Positions 41,964-52,139 are shown, counted from the stretch's first letter. The stretch: DNA of 64,000 bases from Pseudomonas khavaziana (GCF_019145205.1 NZ_JAHSTT010000017.1:48342-112341), one strand, 5' to 3'. The notes: generated by a model not told the origin, from the sequence alone. Numbers and translations: made by a program.

Positions 41964-44063
41964 TTAGATATCCATAGGTCGGTTGGCGGCTTGGATCGCC
42001 GTCAGGGCGATGGTGTATACGATGTCGTCTACCTGGGCGCCGCGCGGCAGGTCGTTCACTGGCTTGCGCAGGCCCTGGAGCATCGGCCCCAGGCTTACGC
42101 AATCGGCGCTGCGTTGTACGGCTTTGTAAGTAGTGTTGCCGGTATTCAGGTCGGGGAACACGAACACCGTGGCCTTGCCCGCGACCTGGCTATTGGGGGC
42201 TAGTTGCCGGGCGACGTTTTCGTTGGCGGCGGCGTCGTATTGCAGCGGGCCGTCGATCAGCAGCGAGCTTTGCTGCTCATGGGCGAGCAGGGTGGCTTCG
42301 CGGACTTTTTCCACTTCTTCGCCACTGGCCGAATCACCGCTGGAATAGCTGATCATCGCCACCCGTGGCGTGATGCCGAATGCGGCGGCGGAATCGGCGC
42401 TTTGCAGGGCGATTTCCGCCAGTTCCGCGGCGCTTGGGTGTGGGTTCATCACACAGTCGCCATACACCAGCACCTGCTCGGGGAACAGCATGAAGAACAC
42501 CGACGATACCAGGGTGCATCCGGGCGCGGTCTTGATCAGCTGCAGGGCAGGGCGAATGGTATTGGCAGTGGAATGAACAACCCCGGAGACCAGGCCGTCC
42601 ACTTCGTCCAGGGCGAGCATCATGGTGGCGATCACCACAGTATCTTCCAGCTGTTGCTCGGCCATGGGTGCGTTGAGGCTCTTGGACTTGCGCAAGGCGA
42701 CCATTGGCTCGACGTAGCGTTGGCGTATCAGGTCCGGATCGAGAATCTCCAGGCCCTCGGGCAGTTCGATGCCCTGGGCGCGGGCGACCGCCTCCACATC
42801 CGCCGGCTTGGCCAGCAGCACGCAACGGGCAATGCCCCGGGCCTGACAGATGGCGGCGGCTTGGACGGTCAGCGGCTCGCTGCCTTCGGGCAACACGATG
42901 CGCTTGTTGGCGGCCTGGGCGCGCTGGATCAACTGGTAGCGGAACACGGCCGGCGACAGGCGCATTTCCCGTGGCGTACCGCAACGCTGGTGCAGCCAGC
43001 GCGCATCGAGATGGCTGGCGACGAAGTCAGTGATGATCTCCGCACGCTCGCGGTCATCAATGGGAATTTCCTTGTTGAGGCTATTGAGCTGGTTGGCGGT
43101 GTCATAGGAGCCGGTGCTCACCGACAGCACTGGCAACCCGGCCTGGAAGGCGCCACGGCACAAGTCCATGATGCGTGGGTCGGGCAGGGTGTCGCTGGTC
43201 AGCAGCAGACCGGCCAGCGGCACGCCGTTGATCGCGGCCAGGCTGACGGCGAGGATGATGTCGTCGCGATCCCCTGGGGTTACCACCAGCACGCCGGGCT
43301 TGAGCAACTCCACGGTGTTGCGCATGGTGCGCGCGCAGATGATGATCTTGGTCATGCGCCGGCTTTCGTAGTCGCCGGCGTTGAGGATCTGCGCACCCAT
43401 CAGGTCAGCCACGTCACGGGTGCGCGGGGCGTTGAGTTCGGGTTGGTAGGGGATGCAGCCGAGCAGGCGGAAATCACCGCTTCGCAGCAACGGCGAGTGT
43501 TCTTTCAGGCGCGCCGAGAAGGCCTCCATGCTTTCATCGGTGCGCACCTTGTTGAGGATCACGCCCAGCACTTTCGGGTCTTTCGGGCCGCCGAACAATT
43601 GCGCCTGTAATTCCACCCGGCCGGAAAGCTCGGTGAGCACTTCGTTTTCCGGGGCCGAGACCAGGATTACCTCCGCATCCAGGCTCTTGGCCAGGTGCAG
43701 GTTGACCCGTGCGGCGTAGCTGGCGCTGCGGGTCGGCACCATGCCTTCGACGATCAGCACGTCCTTGCCCACGGCGGCCTGTTGGTAGAGGGTGATGATT
43801 TCTTCCAGCAGCTCATCGAGCTGGCCGTCGCCTAGCATGCGCTCTACGTGGGCCAGGCCCAGGGGTTGGGGCGGTTTGAGCCCGTGGGTGCGTGCCACCA
43901 GTTCAGTGGAGCGTTCCGGGCCGGTATCGCCCGGGTGAGGCTGGGCAATCGGTTTGAAAAAGCCGACCTTAAGTCCGGCCCGTTCCAGGGTGCGCACCAG
44001 CCCAAGGCTGATGGAGGTCAGGCCCACACCAAAATCGGTGGGCGCGATAAAAAAAGTCTGCAT
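41964..44063 (-). CDS. pta: Phosphate acetyltransferase (long form)
   Basis: A 699-residue enzyme interconverting acetyl-CoA and acetyl phosphate. It has an N-terminal BioD-like P-loop domain (FFIAPTDFGVGLTS), a middle DRTGG domain and a C-terminal PTA catalytic domain (PEGSEPLTVQAAAICQARGIA onward). The start MQTFFIAP (ATG 44061-44063) has AGAG upstream. No ackA is adjacent. Confidence 0.95.
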   Translation of the reverse strand: MQTFFIAPTDFGVGLTSISLGLVRTLERAGLKVGFFKPIAQPHPGDTGPERSTELVARTHGLKPPQPLGLAHVERMLGDGQLDELLEEIITLYQQAAVGKDVLIVEGMVPTRSASYAARVNLHLAKSLDAEVILVSAPENEVLTELSGRVELQAQLFGGPKDPKVLGVILNKVRTDESMEAFSARLKEHSPLLRSGDFRLLGCIPYQPELNAPRTRDVADLMGAQILNAGDYESRRMTKIIICARTMRNTVELLKPGVLVVTPGDRDDIILAVSLAAINGVPLAGLLLTSDTLPDPRIMDLCRGAFQAGLPVLSVSTGSYDTANQLNSLNKEIPIDDRERAEIITDFVASHLDARWLHQRCGTPREMRLSPAVFRYQLIQRAQAANKRIVLPEGSEPLTVQAAAICQARGIARCVLLAKPADVEAVARAQGIELPEGLEILDPDLIRQRYVEPMVALRKSKSLNAPMAEQQLEDTVVIATMMLALDEVDGLVSGVVHSTANTIRPALQLIKTAPGCTLVSSVFFMLFPEQVLVYGDCVMNPHPSAAELAEIALQSADSAAAFGITPRVAMISYSSGDSASGEEVEKVREATLLAHEQQSSLLIDGPLQYDAAANENVARQLAPNSQVAGKATVFVFPDLNTGNTTYKAVQRSADCVSLGPMLQGLRKPVNDLPRGAQVDDIVYTIALTAIQAANRPMDI

Positions 44064-44142
44064 GCGGATTCTCTGGAGGTGCATGGCTTGGGTGGCGCTC
44101 TATGTTTGAGTGCCTACCGCGGATCAGGCGCCAAGGTTAGCG

Positions 44143-44433
44143 TTATTCTTGCGCTTGCGCACACCAGCCGCACGCAAAGGGTTGGCCTATTTTTTCAAGG
44201 CGTTGCGCGGGGTCCAGTACCCAGGCGCGTGACTGCCATGGCGGCTGGTGGCGCAAGTGCTGGGTGTGCCCGCAGGACAGTTCGGCGACCCAATGCCGGT
44301 CGTCGTCCTGATGGAAACCGGTGATGCAGGATGCCGTTGATCGGCCCCGTCCGTCCGGGTTCTGTTCGCTTTCGGGCAAATCCTTGTTTAGACTTGTCCG
44401 TTCTTCATTCTTATGCAAAAGGTCTCGCCCCAT
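44143..44433 (-). CDS. DUF3565 protein
   Basis: A 96-residue protein whose C-terminal part (ITGFHQDDDRHWVAELSCGHTQHLRHQPPW then CGWCAQ) is DUF3565, with Cys/His residues that could bind a metal. The start is uncertain: ATG 44431-44433 would make its first codon overlap the slyD start codon on the other strand (shared CATG). An internal start nearer the domain is possible. Confidence 0.75.
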   Translation of the reverse strand: MGRDLLHKNEERTSLNKDLPESEQNPDGRGRSTASCITGFHQDDDRHWVAELSCGHTQHLRHQPPWQSRAWVLDPAQRLEKIGQPFACGWCAQAQE

Positions 44434-44917
44434 GACGATCGCCGCTAACAAGGCTGTCTCCATCGACTATACCCTGACCAACGACGCTGGTGAGGTCATC
44501 GACAGCTCAGCCGGCGGCGCGCCGCTGGTCTACCTGCAAGGCGCAGGCAACATCATCCCGGGCCTGGAAAAGGCCCTGGAAGGCAAAGACGTCGGTGATG
44601 AACTGACCGTCGCCGTAGAGCCTGAAGATGCTTACGGCGAATATTCCGCCGAACTGGTCAGCACCCTGAGCCGCAGCATGTTCGAAGGCGTTGACGAGCT
44701 GGAAGTGGGCATGCAGTTCCACGCTTCCGCGCCGGACGGCCAAATGCAGATCGTCACCATCCGTGACCTGGACGGCGACGACGTGACCGTCGACGGTAAC
44801 CACCCTCTGGCAGGCCAGCGCCTGAACTTCCAAGTGAAGATCGTTGCCATTCGCGACGCTTCCCAGGAAGAAGTAGCCCACGGCCACGTCCACGGTGAAG
44901 GCGGTCATCACCATTGA
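44432..44917 (+). CDS. slyD: FKBP-type peptidyl-prolyl isomerase SlyD
   Basis: A 161-residue SlyD: FKBP domain with inserted-in-flap chaperone domain and a His-rich tail (HGHVHGEGGHHH) that binds nickel or zinc. The start MTIAANKAVSIDYTL (ATG 44432-44434) is the conserved N terminus. It is followed by a terminator. Confidence 0.95.
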   Translation: MTIAANKAVSIDYTLTNDAGEVIDSSAGGAPLVYLQGAGNIIPGLEKALEGKDVGDELTVAVEPEDAYGEYSAELVSTLSRSMFEGVDELEVGMQFHASAPDGQMQIVTIRDLDGDDVTVDGNHPLAGQRLNFQVKIVAIRDASQEEVAHGHVHGEGGHHH

Positions 44918-44939
44918 TTGTGGTTTGATCAATAGATAG

Positions 44940-44973
44940 CAAAAACGCCCCGACTGGTTCGGGGCGTTTTTTT
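44940..44973 (+). terminator. Rho-independent terminator of slyD
   Basis: Stem CGCCCCGA (44946-44953) with TCGGGGCG (44959-44966), short loop, seven T after it. Confidence 0.9.
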
Positions 44974-44996
44974 ATCTGAAGTTCACCGTAATCTCC

Positions 44997-45087
44997 TTGT
45001 GGGAGGGGGCTTGCTCCCGATAGCGGTGTATCAGTACCAGATATTCTGACTGACACACCGCTATCGGGAGCAAGCCCCCTCCCACAA
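44997..45087. repeat. REP inverted pair, family GTGGGAGGGGGCTTGC
   Basis: Well-preserved facing copies with matching inner arms (CCGATAGCGGTGT and ACACCGCTATCGG), between the slyD and rpsT terminators. Confidence 0.92.
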
Positions 45088-45115
45088 AGGGATTTGTGAT
45101 GAATCTGTGGGCAAA

Positions 45116-45152
45116 CAAAAATGCCCCGGACCTTTCGGTACGGGGCATTTCT
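45116..45152 (-). terminator. Rho-independent terminator of rpsT
   Basis: ATGCCCCG (45121-45128) pairs with CGGGGCAT (45141-45148); on the minus strand a T run follows. It lies about 45 bases past the rpsT stop. Confidence 0.85.
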
Positions 45153-45193
45153 TAACTGTTTCGCAACCAGGGCTGCGTGGCAGTTGTTACCAC

Positions 45194-45472
45194 TTAGGCA
45201 GCAGCAGGAACGCTCAGAGCCTTGATGTGGCCATTCAGGCGGCTCTTATGACGAGCGGCCTTGTTCTTGTGGATGATGCCTTTATCGGCCATACGGTCGA
45301 TAACTGGCACGGCCAGAACGTAAGCAGCTTGGGCTTTTTCAGCGTCTTTGGTGTCGATGGCTTTAACTACATTCTTGATGTAGGTACGAACCATGGAACG
45401 CAGGCTGGCGTTGTGGCTGCGACGCTTCTCAGCCTGTTTTGCACGTTTTTTGGCGGAAGGTGTGTTGGCCAC
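45194..45472 (-). CDS. rpsT: Ribosomal protein S20
   Basis: A 92-residue S20, strongly basic, beginning MANTPSAKKRAKQAEKRR, which binds 16S rRNA in the small subunit. It diverges from murJ across about 250 bases that must hold both promoters; no gene is seen in that gap. Confidence 0.98.
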   Translation of the reverse strand: MANTPSAKKRAKQAEKRRSHNASLRSMVRTYIKNVVKAIDTKDAEKAQAAYVLAVPVIDRMADKGIIHKNKAARHKSRLNGHIKALSVPAAA

Positions 45473-45725
45473 CGTCGAGCTCCTCGAAAGACTTTTTAGG
45501 AAATAGCAAACAAAATAGGCCGCGAATCATGCCGATGACTTGATGGGTTGTCAAGGGCGGCTGATGCGAACTGCTGAGTGGTCGATCTGAAGAGGCGGGT
45601 GATTTATTTCCGGCGCTTGACCTGTAAACTCGCGAGCTTTGGCTCTGTGCTGTTGCAGGCGCGCAGTATCGCATAAGTAGGCGCTTTGTTCGCCTGCTCT
45701 TTATCTATAGGCGCAAACTCTTTCA

Positions 45726-47264
45726 ATGAATCTGCTCAAATCGTTGGCTGCCGTCAGCTCTATTACGATGATCTCCCGGGTTTTGGGGTTTGTGCGTGAC
45801 ACCCTGCTGGCGCGCATCTTTGGCGCCAGCATGGCCACGGATGCCTTCTTTATTGCCTTTAAACTCCCTAACCTGTTGCGGCGGATCTTCGCCGAGGGCG
45901 CGTTTTCCCAGGCTTTCGTGCCGATCCTTGCCGAATACAAGACCCAGCAGGGCGAGGAGGCGACCCGCACCTTTATTGCCTACGTCTCGGGCCTGTTGAC
46001 CCTGGTGCTGATGCTGGTGACCCTGGTCGGCATGCTCGCCGCACCCTGGGTGATCTGGGCCACCGCCCCGGGATTTGCCAATACTCCGGAAAAATTCGCA
46101 CTGACCACTGATCTGCTGCGAGTGACCTTTCCTTATATATTGCTGATTTCCCTGTCGTCCCTGGCCGGGGCGATCCTCAATACGTGGAACCGTTTCTCGG
46201 TACCTGCTTTCGTGCCGACTCTGCTTAACGTCAGCATGATTATTTTTGCGCTGTTCCTCACGCCGTATTTCGATCCGCCGGTCATGGCCCTGGGCTGGGC
46301 GGTCCTGGCCGGTGGCCTGGCGCAATTGCTGTACCAGCTGCCGCACTTGAAGAGAATCGGCATGCTCGTGCTGCCGCGCCTGAATCTCAAGGACACCGGT
46401 GTCTGGCGCGTGATGCGCAATATGCTGCCGGCAATCCTCGGGGTGTCGGTGAGCCAGATCTCCCTGATCATCAACACCGCATTTGCCTCGCTGCTGGTCT
46501 CGGGGTCGGTGTCGTGGATGTACTACGCCGATCGCCTGATGGAGTTGCCGTCCGGCGTGCTTGGCGTGGCGTTGGGCACGATCCTGCTGCCGACCCTGGC
46601 GCGCACCTACGCCAGCAAGGACCGCCAGGAGTATTCGCGTATCCTCGATTGGGGCCTGCGCCTGTGCTTCCTGCTGGTATTGCCATGCGCCCTGGCCCTG
46701 GGGATCCTCGCCGAACCGCTCACGGTCTCGCTGTTCCAATACGGAGAATTCGATGCGCATGACGCCTTGATGACCCAGCACGCGCTGGTTGCCTACTCCG
46801 TCGGCCTGCTCGGCATTATTGTGATCAAGGTGCTCGCACCTGGTTTTTACGCGCAGCAAAACATCCGCACCCCGGTGAAAATCGCAATTTTCACGCTGAT
46901 CGTCACGCAACTGCTCAACCTGGTATTTATCGGGCCTTTGGCCCATGCCGGGCTGGCGTTGGCGATCAGTGCCGGCGCCTGTATCAATGCCGGTCTGCTG
47001 TTTTACCAACTGCGCAAACAGCAGATGTACCAGCCACAGCCGGGTTGGGGAATGTTCGCCCTCAAGTTGCTCGTGGCAGTCGCCGCGATGTCCGCCGTGC
47101 TCGTTGGCCTGATGCACGTAATGCCGGCCTGGGGTCATGGCGATATGCTGGAGCGCTTCATGCGCCTGGGTGTATTGGTGGTCGCGGGCGCGGCGGTGTA
47201 CTTCGGCATGTTGCTGTTGCAAGGTTTCCGCCTGCGGCATTTCAATCGCAAGTCGCTGGGATAG
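45726..47264 (+). CDS. murJ: Lipid II flippase MurJ
   Basis: A 512-residue integral membrane protein with about 14 hydrophobic segments, moving lipid II across the inner membrane. The N-terminal MNLLKSLAAVSSITMISRVLGFVRD and the FAEGAFSQAFVP segment are hallmark MurJ/MviN sequence. It is followed by ribF after about 120 bases. Confidence 0.97.
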   Translation: MNLLKSLAAVSSITMISRVLGFVRDTLLARIFGASMATDAFFIAFKLPNLLRRIFAEGAFSQAFVPILAEYKTQQGEEATRTFIAYVSGLLTLVLMLVTLVGMLAAPWVIWATAPGFANTPEKFALTTDLLRVTFPYILLISLSSLAGAILNTWNRFSVPAFVPTLLNVSMIIFALFLTPYFDPPVMALGWAVLAGGLAQLLYQLPHLKRIGMLVLPRLNLKDTGVWRVMRNMLPAILGVSVSQISLIINTAFASLLVSGSVSWMYYADRLMELPSGVLGVALGTILLPTLARTYASKDRQEYSRILDWGLRLCFLLVLPCALALGILAEPLTVSLFQYGEFDAHDALMTQHALVAYSVGLLGIIVIKVLAPGFYAQQNIRTPVKIAIFTLIVTQLLNLVFIGPLAHAGLALAISAGACINAGLLFYQLRKQQMYQPQPGWGMFALKLLVAVAAMSAVLVGLMHVMPAWGHGDMLERFMRLGVLVVAGAAVYFGMLLLQGFRLRHFNRKSLG

Positions 47265-47383
47265 AGAGTTTGCCGCGATAAAACGGGTGTTTTATCGAAT
47301 CGACCCATTTGGCCTGCGCTGTTGCCTGTCGTCCGGGGCTGGGTGTGGTTATAATCGACCACTTTATGAGCAAGAAGCGCGTT

Positions 47384-48322
47384 ATGCAGCTGGTTCGAGG
47401 TCTTCACAACCTGCGCCCCGAGCATCGGGGCTGCGTCGCCACTATTGGCAACTTTGACGGTGTTCACCGTGGCCACCAGGCTATCCTGGCCCGGCTACGC
47501 GAGCGTGCGGTCGAGTTGGGCGTGCCCAGCTGCGTGGTGATTTTCGAGCCACAACCGCGGGAGTTCTTTACCCCGGAAACGGCGCCGGCCCGCCTGGCGC
47601 GCTTGCGCGACAAGCTGCAACTGCTGGCCGAAGAGGGTGTGGACCGCGTCCTCTGCCTGGCTTTCAACCAGCGCTTGCGTAGCCTCAGCGCAACCGAGTT
47701 CGTTGACCGTATCCTGGTGGAGGGCCTGGGGGTGCAACACCTGGAAGTCGGCGACGACTTCCGTTTCGGGTGTGACCGGGTCGGGGATTTCGATTTCCTG
47801 CAACATGCCGGCGCCAGCCAAGGGTTTACCGTCGAAGCCGCGCAAACCGTCGAACTGGACGGTCTGCGCGTGAGCAGCACCCAGGTGCGTAACGCGCTGG
47901 CTGCTGCCGACTTCGGCTTGGCCGAGCGTTTGCTCGGTCGCCCGTTCCGCATTGCCGGGCGGGTATTGCACGGCCAGAAGCTGGCGCGCCAATTGGGCAC
48001 GCCAACTGCCAACGTGCAACTCAAGCGCCGTCGTGTACCCTTGACCGGGGTTTACCTGGTGAGCGTCGATATCGACGGCCAATCGTGGCCGGGAGTCGCC
48101 AATATAGGCGTCAGGCCCACGGTTGCAGGTGATGGCAAGGCCCACCTGGAAGTTCACCTTTTGGATTTTGCCGGTGATTTATACGACCGGCGTTTGACGG
48201 TGGTTTTCCACCAGAAGCTGCGTGAAGAGCAGCGTTTCGCCTCCCTGGAGGCGTTGAAAACGGCGATCAATGCGGATGTCGCCGCCGCCCGTGCACTAGC
48301 CGCACCTAGCGCCCATCGCTAA
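47384..48322 (+). CDS. ribF: Bifunctional riboflavin kinase / FAD synthetase
   Basis: A 312-residue enzyme making FMN and FAD. The nucleotidyltransferase motif ATIGNFDGVHRGHQ opens the protein and the riboflavin-kinase domain occupies the last 120 residues (GTPTANVQL, NIGVRPTV). The start MQLVRGLHNLRPEHRG at 47384 is used; an upstream ATG at 47366 is possible. First gene of the ribF-ileS-lspA-fkpB-ispH series. Confidence 0.96.
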   Translation: MQLVRGLHNLRPEHRGCVATIGNFDGVHRGHQAILARLRERAVELGVPSCVVIFEPQPREFFTPETAPARLARLRDKLQLLAEEGVDRVLCLAFNQRLRSLSATEFVDRILVEGLGVQHLEVGDDFRFGCDRVGDFDFLQHAGASQGFTVEAAQTVELDGLRVSSTQVRNALAAADFGLAERLLGRPFRIAGRVLHGQKLARQLGTPTANVQLKRRRVPLTGVYLVSVDIDGQSWPGVANIGVRPTVAGDGKAHLEVHLLDFAGDLYDRRLTVVFHQKLREEQRFASLEALKTAINADVAAARALAAPSAHR

Positions 48323-48336
48323 CCGAAGAGCCTTAA

Positions 48337-51168
48337 ATGACCGACTATAAAGCCACGCTAAACCTTCCGGACACCGCCTTCCCAATGAAGGCCGGCCTGC
48401 CACAGCGCGAACCGCAGATCCTGCAGCGCTGGGACAGTATTGGCCTGTACGGAAAGTTGCGCGAAATTGGCAAGGATCGTCCGAAATTCGTTCTGCACGA
48501 CGGCCCTCCTTACGCCAACGGCACGATTCACATCGGTCATGCGCTGAACAAGATTCTCAAGGACATGATCATCCGCTCGAAGACCCTTTCGGGCTTCGAC
48601 GCGCCATATGTCCCGGGCTGGGATTGCCACGGCCTGCCGATCGAACACAAAGTCGAAGTGACCTACGGCAAGAACCTGGGCGCGGATAAGACCCGCGAAC
48701 TGTGCCGTGCCTACGCCACCGAGCAGATCGAAGGGCAGAAGTCCGAATTCATCCGTCTGGGCGTGCTGGGCGAGTGGGACAACCCGTACAAGACCATGAA
48801 TTTCAAGAACGAGGCCGGTGAAATCCGTGCCTTGGCCGAAATCGTCAAGGGCGGTTTCGTGTTCAAGGGCCTCAAGCCCGTGAACTGGTGCTTCGATTGC
48901 GGTTCGGCCCTGGCCGAAGCGGAAGTCGAGTACGAAGACAAGAAGTCCTCGACCATCGACGTGGCGTTCCCGATCGCCGACGACGCCAAGCTCGCCGAGG
49001 CCTTTGGCCTGGCGAGCCTGAGCAAACCGGCCGCCATCGTGATCTGGACCACCACCCCGTGGACCATCCCGGCCAACCAGGCGCTGAACGTGCACCCGGA
49101 ATTCACCTACGCCCTGGTGGACGTCGGTGATCGCCTGCTGGTGCTGGCCGAGGAAATGGTCGAGTCGTGCCTGGCGCGTTACGAGCTGCAAGGCTCGGTG
49201 ATCGCCACCACCACCGGTTCTGCGCTGGAGCTGATCAACTTCCGTCATCCGTTCTATGACCGTCTGTCGCCGGTGTACCTGGCGGACTACGTGGAACTGG
49301 GCGCCGGCACCGGCATCGTTCACTCCGCACCGGCCTATGGCGTAGACGACTTCGTGACCTGCAAAGCCTATGGCATGGTCAACGACGACATCTTGAACCC
49401 GGTGCAGAGCAATGGCGTCTACGTGCCGTCCCTGGAGTTCTTCGGCGGCCAGTTCATCTTCAAGGCCAACCAGCCGATCATCGATAAGCTGTCGGAAGTT
49501 GGTGCGCTGCTGCACACCGAAACCATCAAGCACAGCTACATGCACTGCTGGCGCCACAAGACCCCGCTGATCTACCGCGCCACCGCGCAGTGGTTTATCG
49601 GTATGGATAAGGAGCCGGTCCAGGGCCAGACCCTGCGCAATCGTGCGATCAAGGCCATCGAAGACACCCAGTTCGTCCCGGCCTGGGGCCAGGCGCGCCT
49701 GCACTCGATGATCGCCAACCGTCCGGACTGGTGCATCTCCCGCCAGCGCAACTGGGGCGTGCCGATCCCGTTCTTCCTGAACAAGGAAAGCGGCGAGTTG
49801 CACCCGCGTACCGTCGAACTGATGGAGGTCGTGGCCCAGCGTGTCGAACAGGAAGGTATCGAAGCCTGGTTCAAGCTGGACGCCGCCGAACTGTTGGGCG
49901 ACGAAGCGCCGCTGTATGACAAGATCAGCGACACCCTCGACGTGTGGTTCGATTCGGGCACCACCCATTGGCACGTACTGCGCGGTTCGCATCCGATGGG
50001 CCACGAGACCGGCCCGCGTGCCGACCTGTACCTGGAAGGCTCTGACCAACACCGCGGCTGGTTCCACTCGTCGTTGCTGACCGGATGCGCCATCGACGAC
50101 CACGCACCATACCGTGAGCTGCTGACCCATGGTTTCACCGTCGACGAAAACGGCCGCAAGATGTCCAAGTCCCTGGGCAATGTGATCGCGCCGCAAAAGG
50201 TCAACGACACCTTGGGTGCCGATATCATGCGCCTGTGGGTGGCCTCGACCGACTATTCGGGCGAGATGGCTGTTTCGGAGCAGATCCTGCAGCGCAGCGC
50301 GGATGCCTACCGTCGCATCCGCAATACCGCACGCTTCATGCTGTCGAACCTGACCGGCTTCAACCCGGCCACCGACCTGCTGCCGGCCGAGGACATGCTC
50401 GCCCTGGACCGTTGGGCCGTGGACCGTACCCTGTTGCTGCAGCGTGAGCTGCAGGAGCACTACGGCGAGTATCGCTTCTGGAACGTCTACTCCAAGATCC
50501 ACAACTTCTGCGTGCAGGAGCTGGGCGGTTTCTACCTCGACATCATCAAGGACCGCCAGTACACCACCGGCGCCAACAGCAAGGCGCGCCGTTCGGCGCA
50601 GACTGCGCTGTACCACATCAGCGAAGCGCTGGTGCGCTGGATCGCACCGATCCTGGCATTCACCGCCGATGAACTGTGGGAATACCTGCCGGGCGAGCGT
50701 AACGAGTCGGTCATGCTCAACACCTGGTACGAAGGCCTGACCGAACTGCCGGCCGACTTCGAACTGGGCCGCGAGTATTGGGAAGGCGTCATGGCGGTCA
50801 AGGTTGCGGTGAACAAGGAGCTGGAAGTCCAGCGTGCGGCCAAGGCCGTGGGCGGCAACCTGCAAGCCGAAGTCACCTTGTTTGCCGAGGACGGCCTGAC
50901 TGCCGACCTGGCCAAGCTGAGCAACGAACTGCGCTTCGTGCTGATCACCTCCACCGCGAGCCTGGCACCTTTCGCCCAGGCCCCGGCGGATGCCGTAGCG
51001 ACCGAAGTACCGGGCCTCAAGCTCAAAGTGGTCAAGTCGGCCTTCCCCAAGTGCGCCCGTTGCTGGCACTGCCGTGAAGACGTCGGCGTGAACCCTGAGC
51101 ACCCGGAAATCTGCGGCCGTTGTGTAGACAACATCAGCGGTGCTGGCGAGGTTCGCCACTATGCCTAA
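48337..51168 (+). CDS. ileS: Isoleucyl-tRNA synthetase
   Basis: A 943-residue class I synthetase. The HIGH motif appears as HIGHALN, the second signature as KMSKSLG, an editing domain lies between, and a C-terminal zinc site has cysteines in CARCWHC and CGRC. It starts 14 bases after ribF and its end overlaps lspA. Confidence 0.98.
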   Translation: MTDYKATLNLPDTAFPMKAGLPQREPQILQRWDSIGLYGKLREIGKDRPKFVLHDGPPYANGTIHIGHALNKILKDMIIRSKTLSGFDAPYVPGWDCHGLPIEHKVEVTYGKNLGADKTRELCRAYATEQIEGQKSEFIRLGVLGEWDNPYKTMNFKNEAGEIRALAEIVKGGFVFKGLKPVNWCFDCGSALAEAEVEYEDKKSSTIDVAFPIADDAKLAEAFGLASLSKPAAIVIWTTTPWTIPANQALNVHPEFTYALVDVGDRLLVLAEEMVESCLARYELQGSVIATTTGSALELINFRHPFYDRLSPVYLADYVELGAGTGIVHSAPAYGVDDFVTCKAYGMVNDDILNPVQSNGVYVPSLEFFGGQFIFKANQPIIDKLSEVGALLHTETIKHSYMHCWRHKTPLIYRATAQWFIGMDKEPVQGQTLRNRAIKAIEDTQFVPAWGQARLHSMIANRPDWCISRQRNWGVPIPFFLNKESGELHPRTVELMEVVAQRVEQEGIEAWFKLDAAELLGDEAPLYDKISDTLDVWFDSGTTHWHVLRGSHPMGHETGPRADLYLEGSDQHRGWFHSSLLTGCAIDDHAPYRELLTHGFTVDENGRKMSKSLGNVIAPQKVNDTLGADIMRLWVASTDYSGEMAVSEQILQRSADAYRRIRNTARFMLSNLTGFNPATDLLPAEDMLALDRWAVDRTLLLQRELQEHYGEYRFWNVYSKIHNFCVQELGGFYLDIIKDRQYTTGANSKARRSAQTALYHISEALVRWIAPILAFTADELWEYLPGERNESVMLNTWYEGLTELPADFELGREYWEGVMAVKVAVNKELEVQRAAKAVGGNLQAEVTLFAEDGLTADLAKLSNELRFVLITSTASLAPFAQAPADAVATEVPGLKLKVVKSAFPKCARCWHCREDVGVNPEHPEICGRCVDNISGAGEVRHYA

Positions 51169-51673
51169 CTCAGCCAGTCGTTTTGGACGTCTGGGCTGGC
51201 TCGTATTGAGTTTGCTGGTCCTGGTCATTGACCAGGTCAGCAAGGCTCACTTCGAGGGCTCCCTGGAGATGTTCCAGCAAATCGTGGTGATCCCGGATTA
51301 CTTCAGCTGGACCCTGGCCTACAACACCGGCGCCGCCTTCAGCTTCCTGGCTGACGGCGGTGGCTGGCAGCGCTGGTTGTTTGCCCTGATCGCCGTGGTG
51401 GTCAGTGCAGTGCTGGTGATCTGGCTCAAGCGCCTGGGTCGCGACGACACCTGGCTGGCTATCGCCCTGGCCCTGGTGCTGGGCGGCGCGCTGGGCAACC
51501 TGTATGACCGCATTGCCCTGGGGCATGTGATCGACTTTATCCTGGTGCATTGGCAGAACCGCCATTATTTCCCGGCGTTCAACTTTGCTGACAGCGCCAT
51601 CACCGTCGGTGCAATCATGCTGGCGCTGGATATGTTCAAGAGCAAGAAAACCGGAGAGACCGTCAATGACTGA
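51161..51673 (+). CDS. lspA: Lipoprotein signal peptidase
   Basis: A 170-residue signal peptidase II with four membrane segments. Catalytic aspartates are in GNLYDRIALGHVIDFI and NFADSAI. The ATG (51161) overlaps the end of ileS by eight bases. Confidence 0.97.
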   Translation: MPNSASRFGRLGWLVLSLLVLVIDQVSKAHFEGSLEMFQQIVVIPDYFSWTLAYNTGAAFSFLADGGGWQRWLFALIAVVVSAVLVIWLKRLGRDDTWLAIALALVLGGALGNLYDRIALGHVIDFILVHWQNRHYFPAFNFADSAITVGAIMLALDMFKSKKTGETVND

Positions 51674-52118
51674 TCAGGTATTGGCTGAGCAACGCATCGG
51701 CCAGAACACGGAAGTCACTCTGCATTTTGCACTGCGCCTGGAGAACGGCGACACGGTCGACAGCACCTTCGACAAAGCTCCGGCGACTTTCAAGGTGGGC
51801 GACGGTAACCTGTTGCCGGGTTTTGAAGCGGCGCTGTTCGGCTTTAAGGCTGGCGACAAGCGTAACCTGCAGATCCTGCCGGAAAACGCCTTTGGCCAGC
51901 CCAATCCGCAAAACGTGCAGATCATCCCGCGCTCGCAGTTCGAAGGCATGGACCTGTCCGAAGGCTTGCTGGTGATTTTCAATGATGCGGCGAATACCGA
52001 ACTGCCTGGCGTGGTGAAAGCTTTCGATGACGCGCAAGTGACCATCGACTTCAACCATCCGTTGGCCGGCAAAACGCTGACCTTTGACGTCGAGATCATC
52101 AACGTCAAAGCGCTGTAA
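51666..52118 (+). CDS. fkpB: FKBP-type peptidyl-prolyl isomerase (SlpA/FkpB)
   Basis: A 150-residue FKBP of the SlyD-like group, without the His-rich tail. The start MTDQVLAEQRIG (51666) lies within the lspA end. This place between lspA and ispH is standard for fkpB. Confidence 0.95.
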   Translation: MTDQVLAEQRIGQNTEVTLHFALRLENGDTVDSTFDKAPATFKVGDGNLLPGFEAALFGFKAGDKRNLQILPENAFGQPNPQNVQIIPRSQFEGMDLSEGLLVIFNDAANTELPGVVKAFDDAQVTIDFNHPLAGKTLTFDVEIINVKAL

Positions 52119-52139
52119 CTGACCGTACACGGTCTAAAA

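Noticed and set aside
48358..51243. A 961-codon open frame on the minus strand across ileS
   Set aside because: Antisense shadow of isoleucyl-tRNA synthetase, which has all its motifs; no start signal or domain in the antisense frame.
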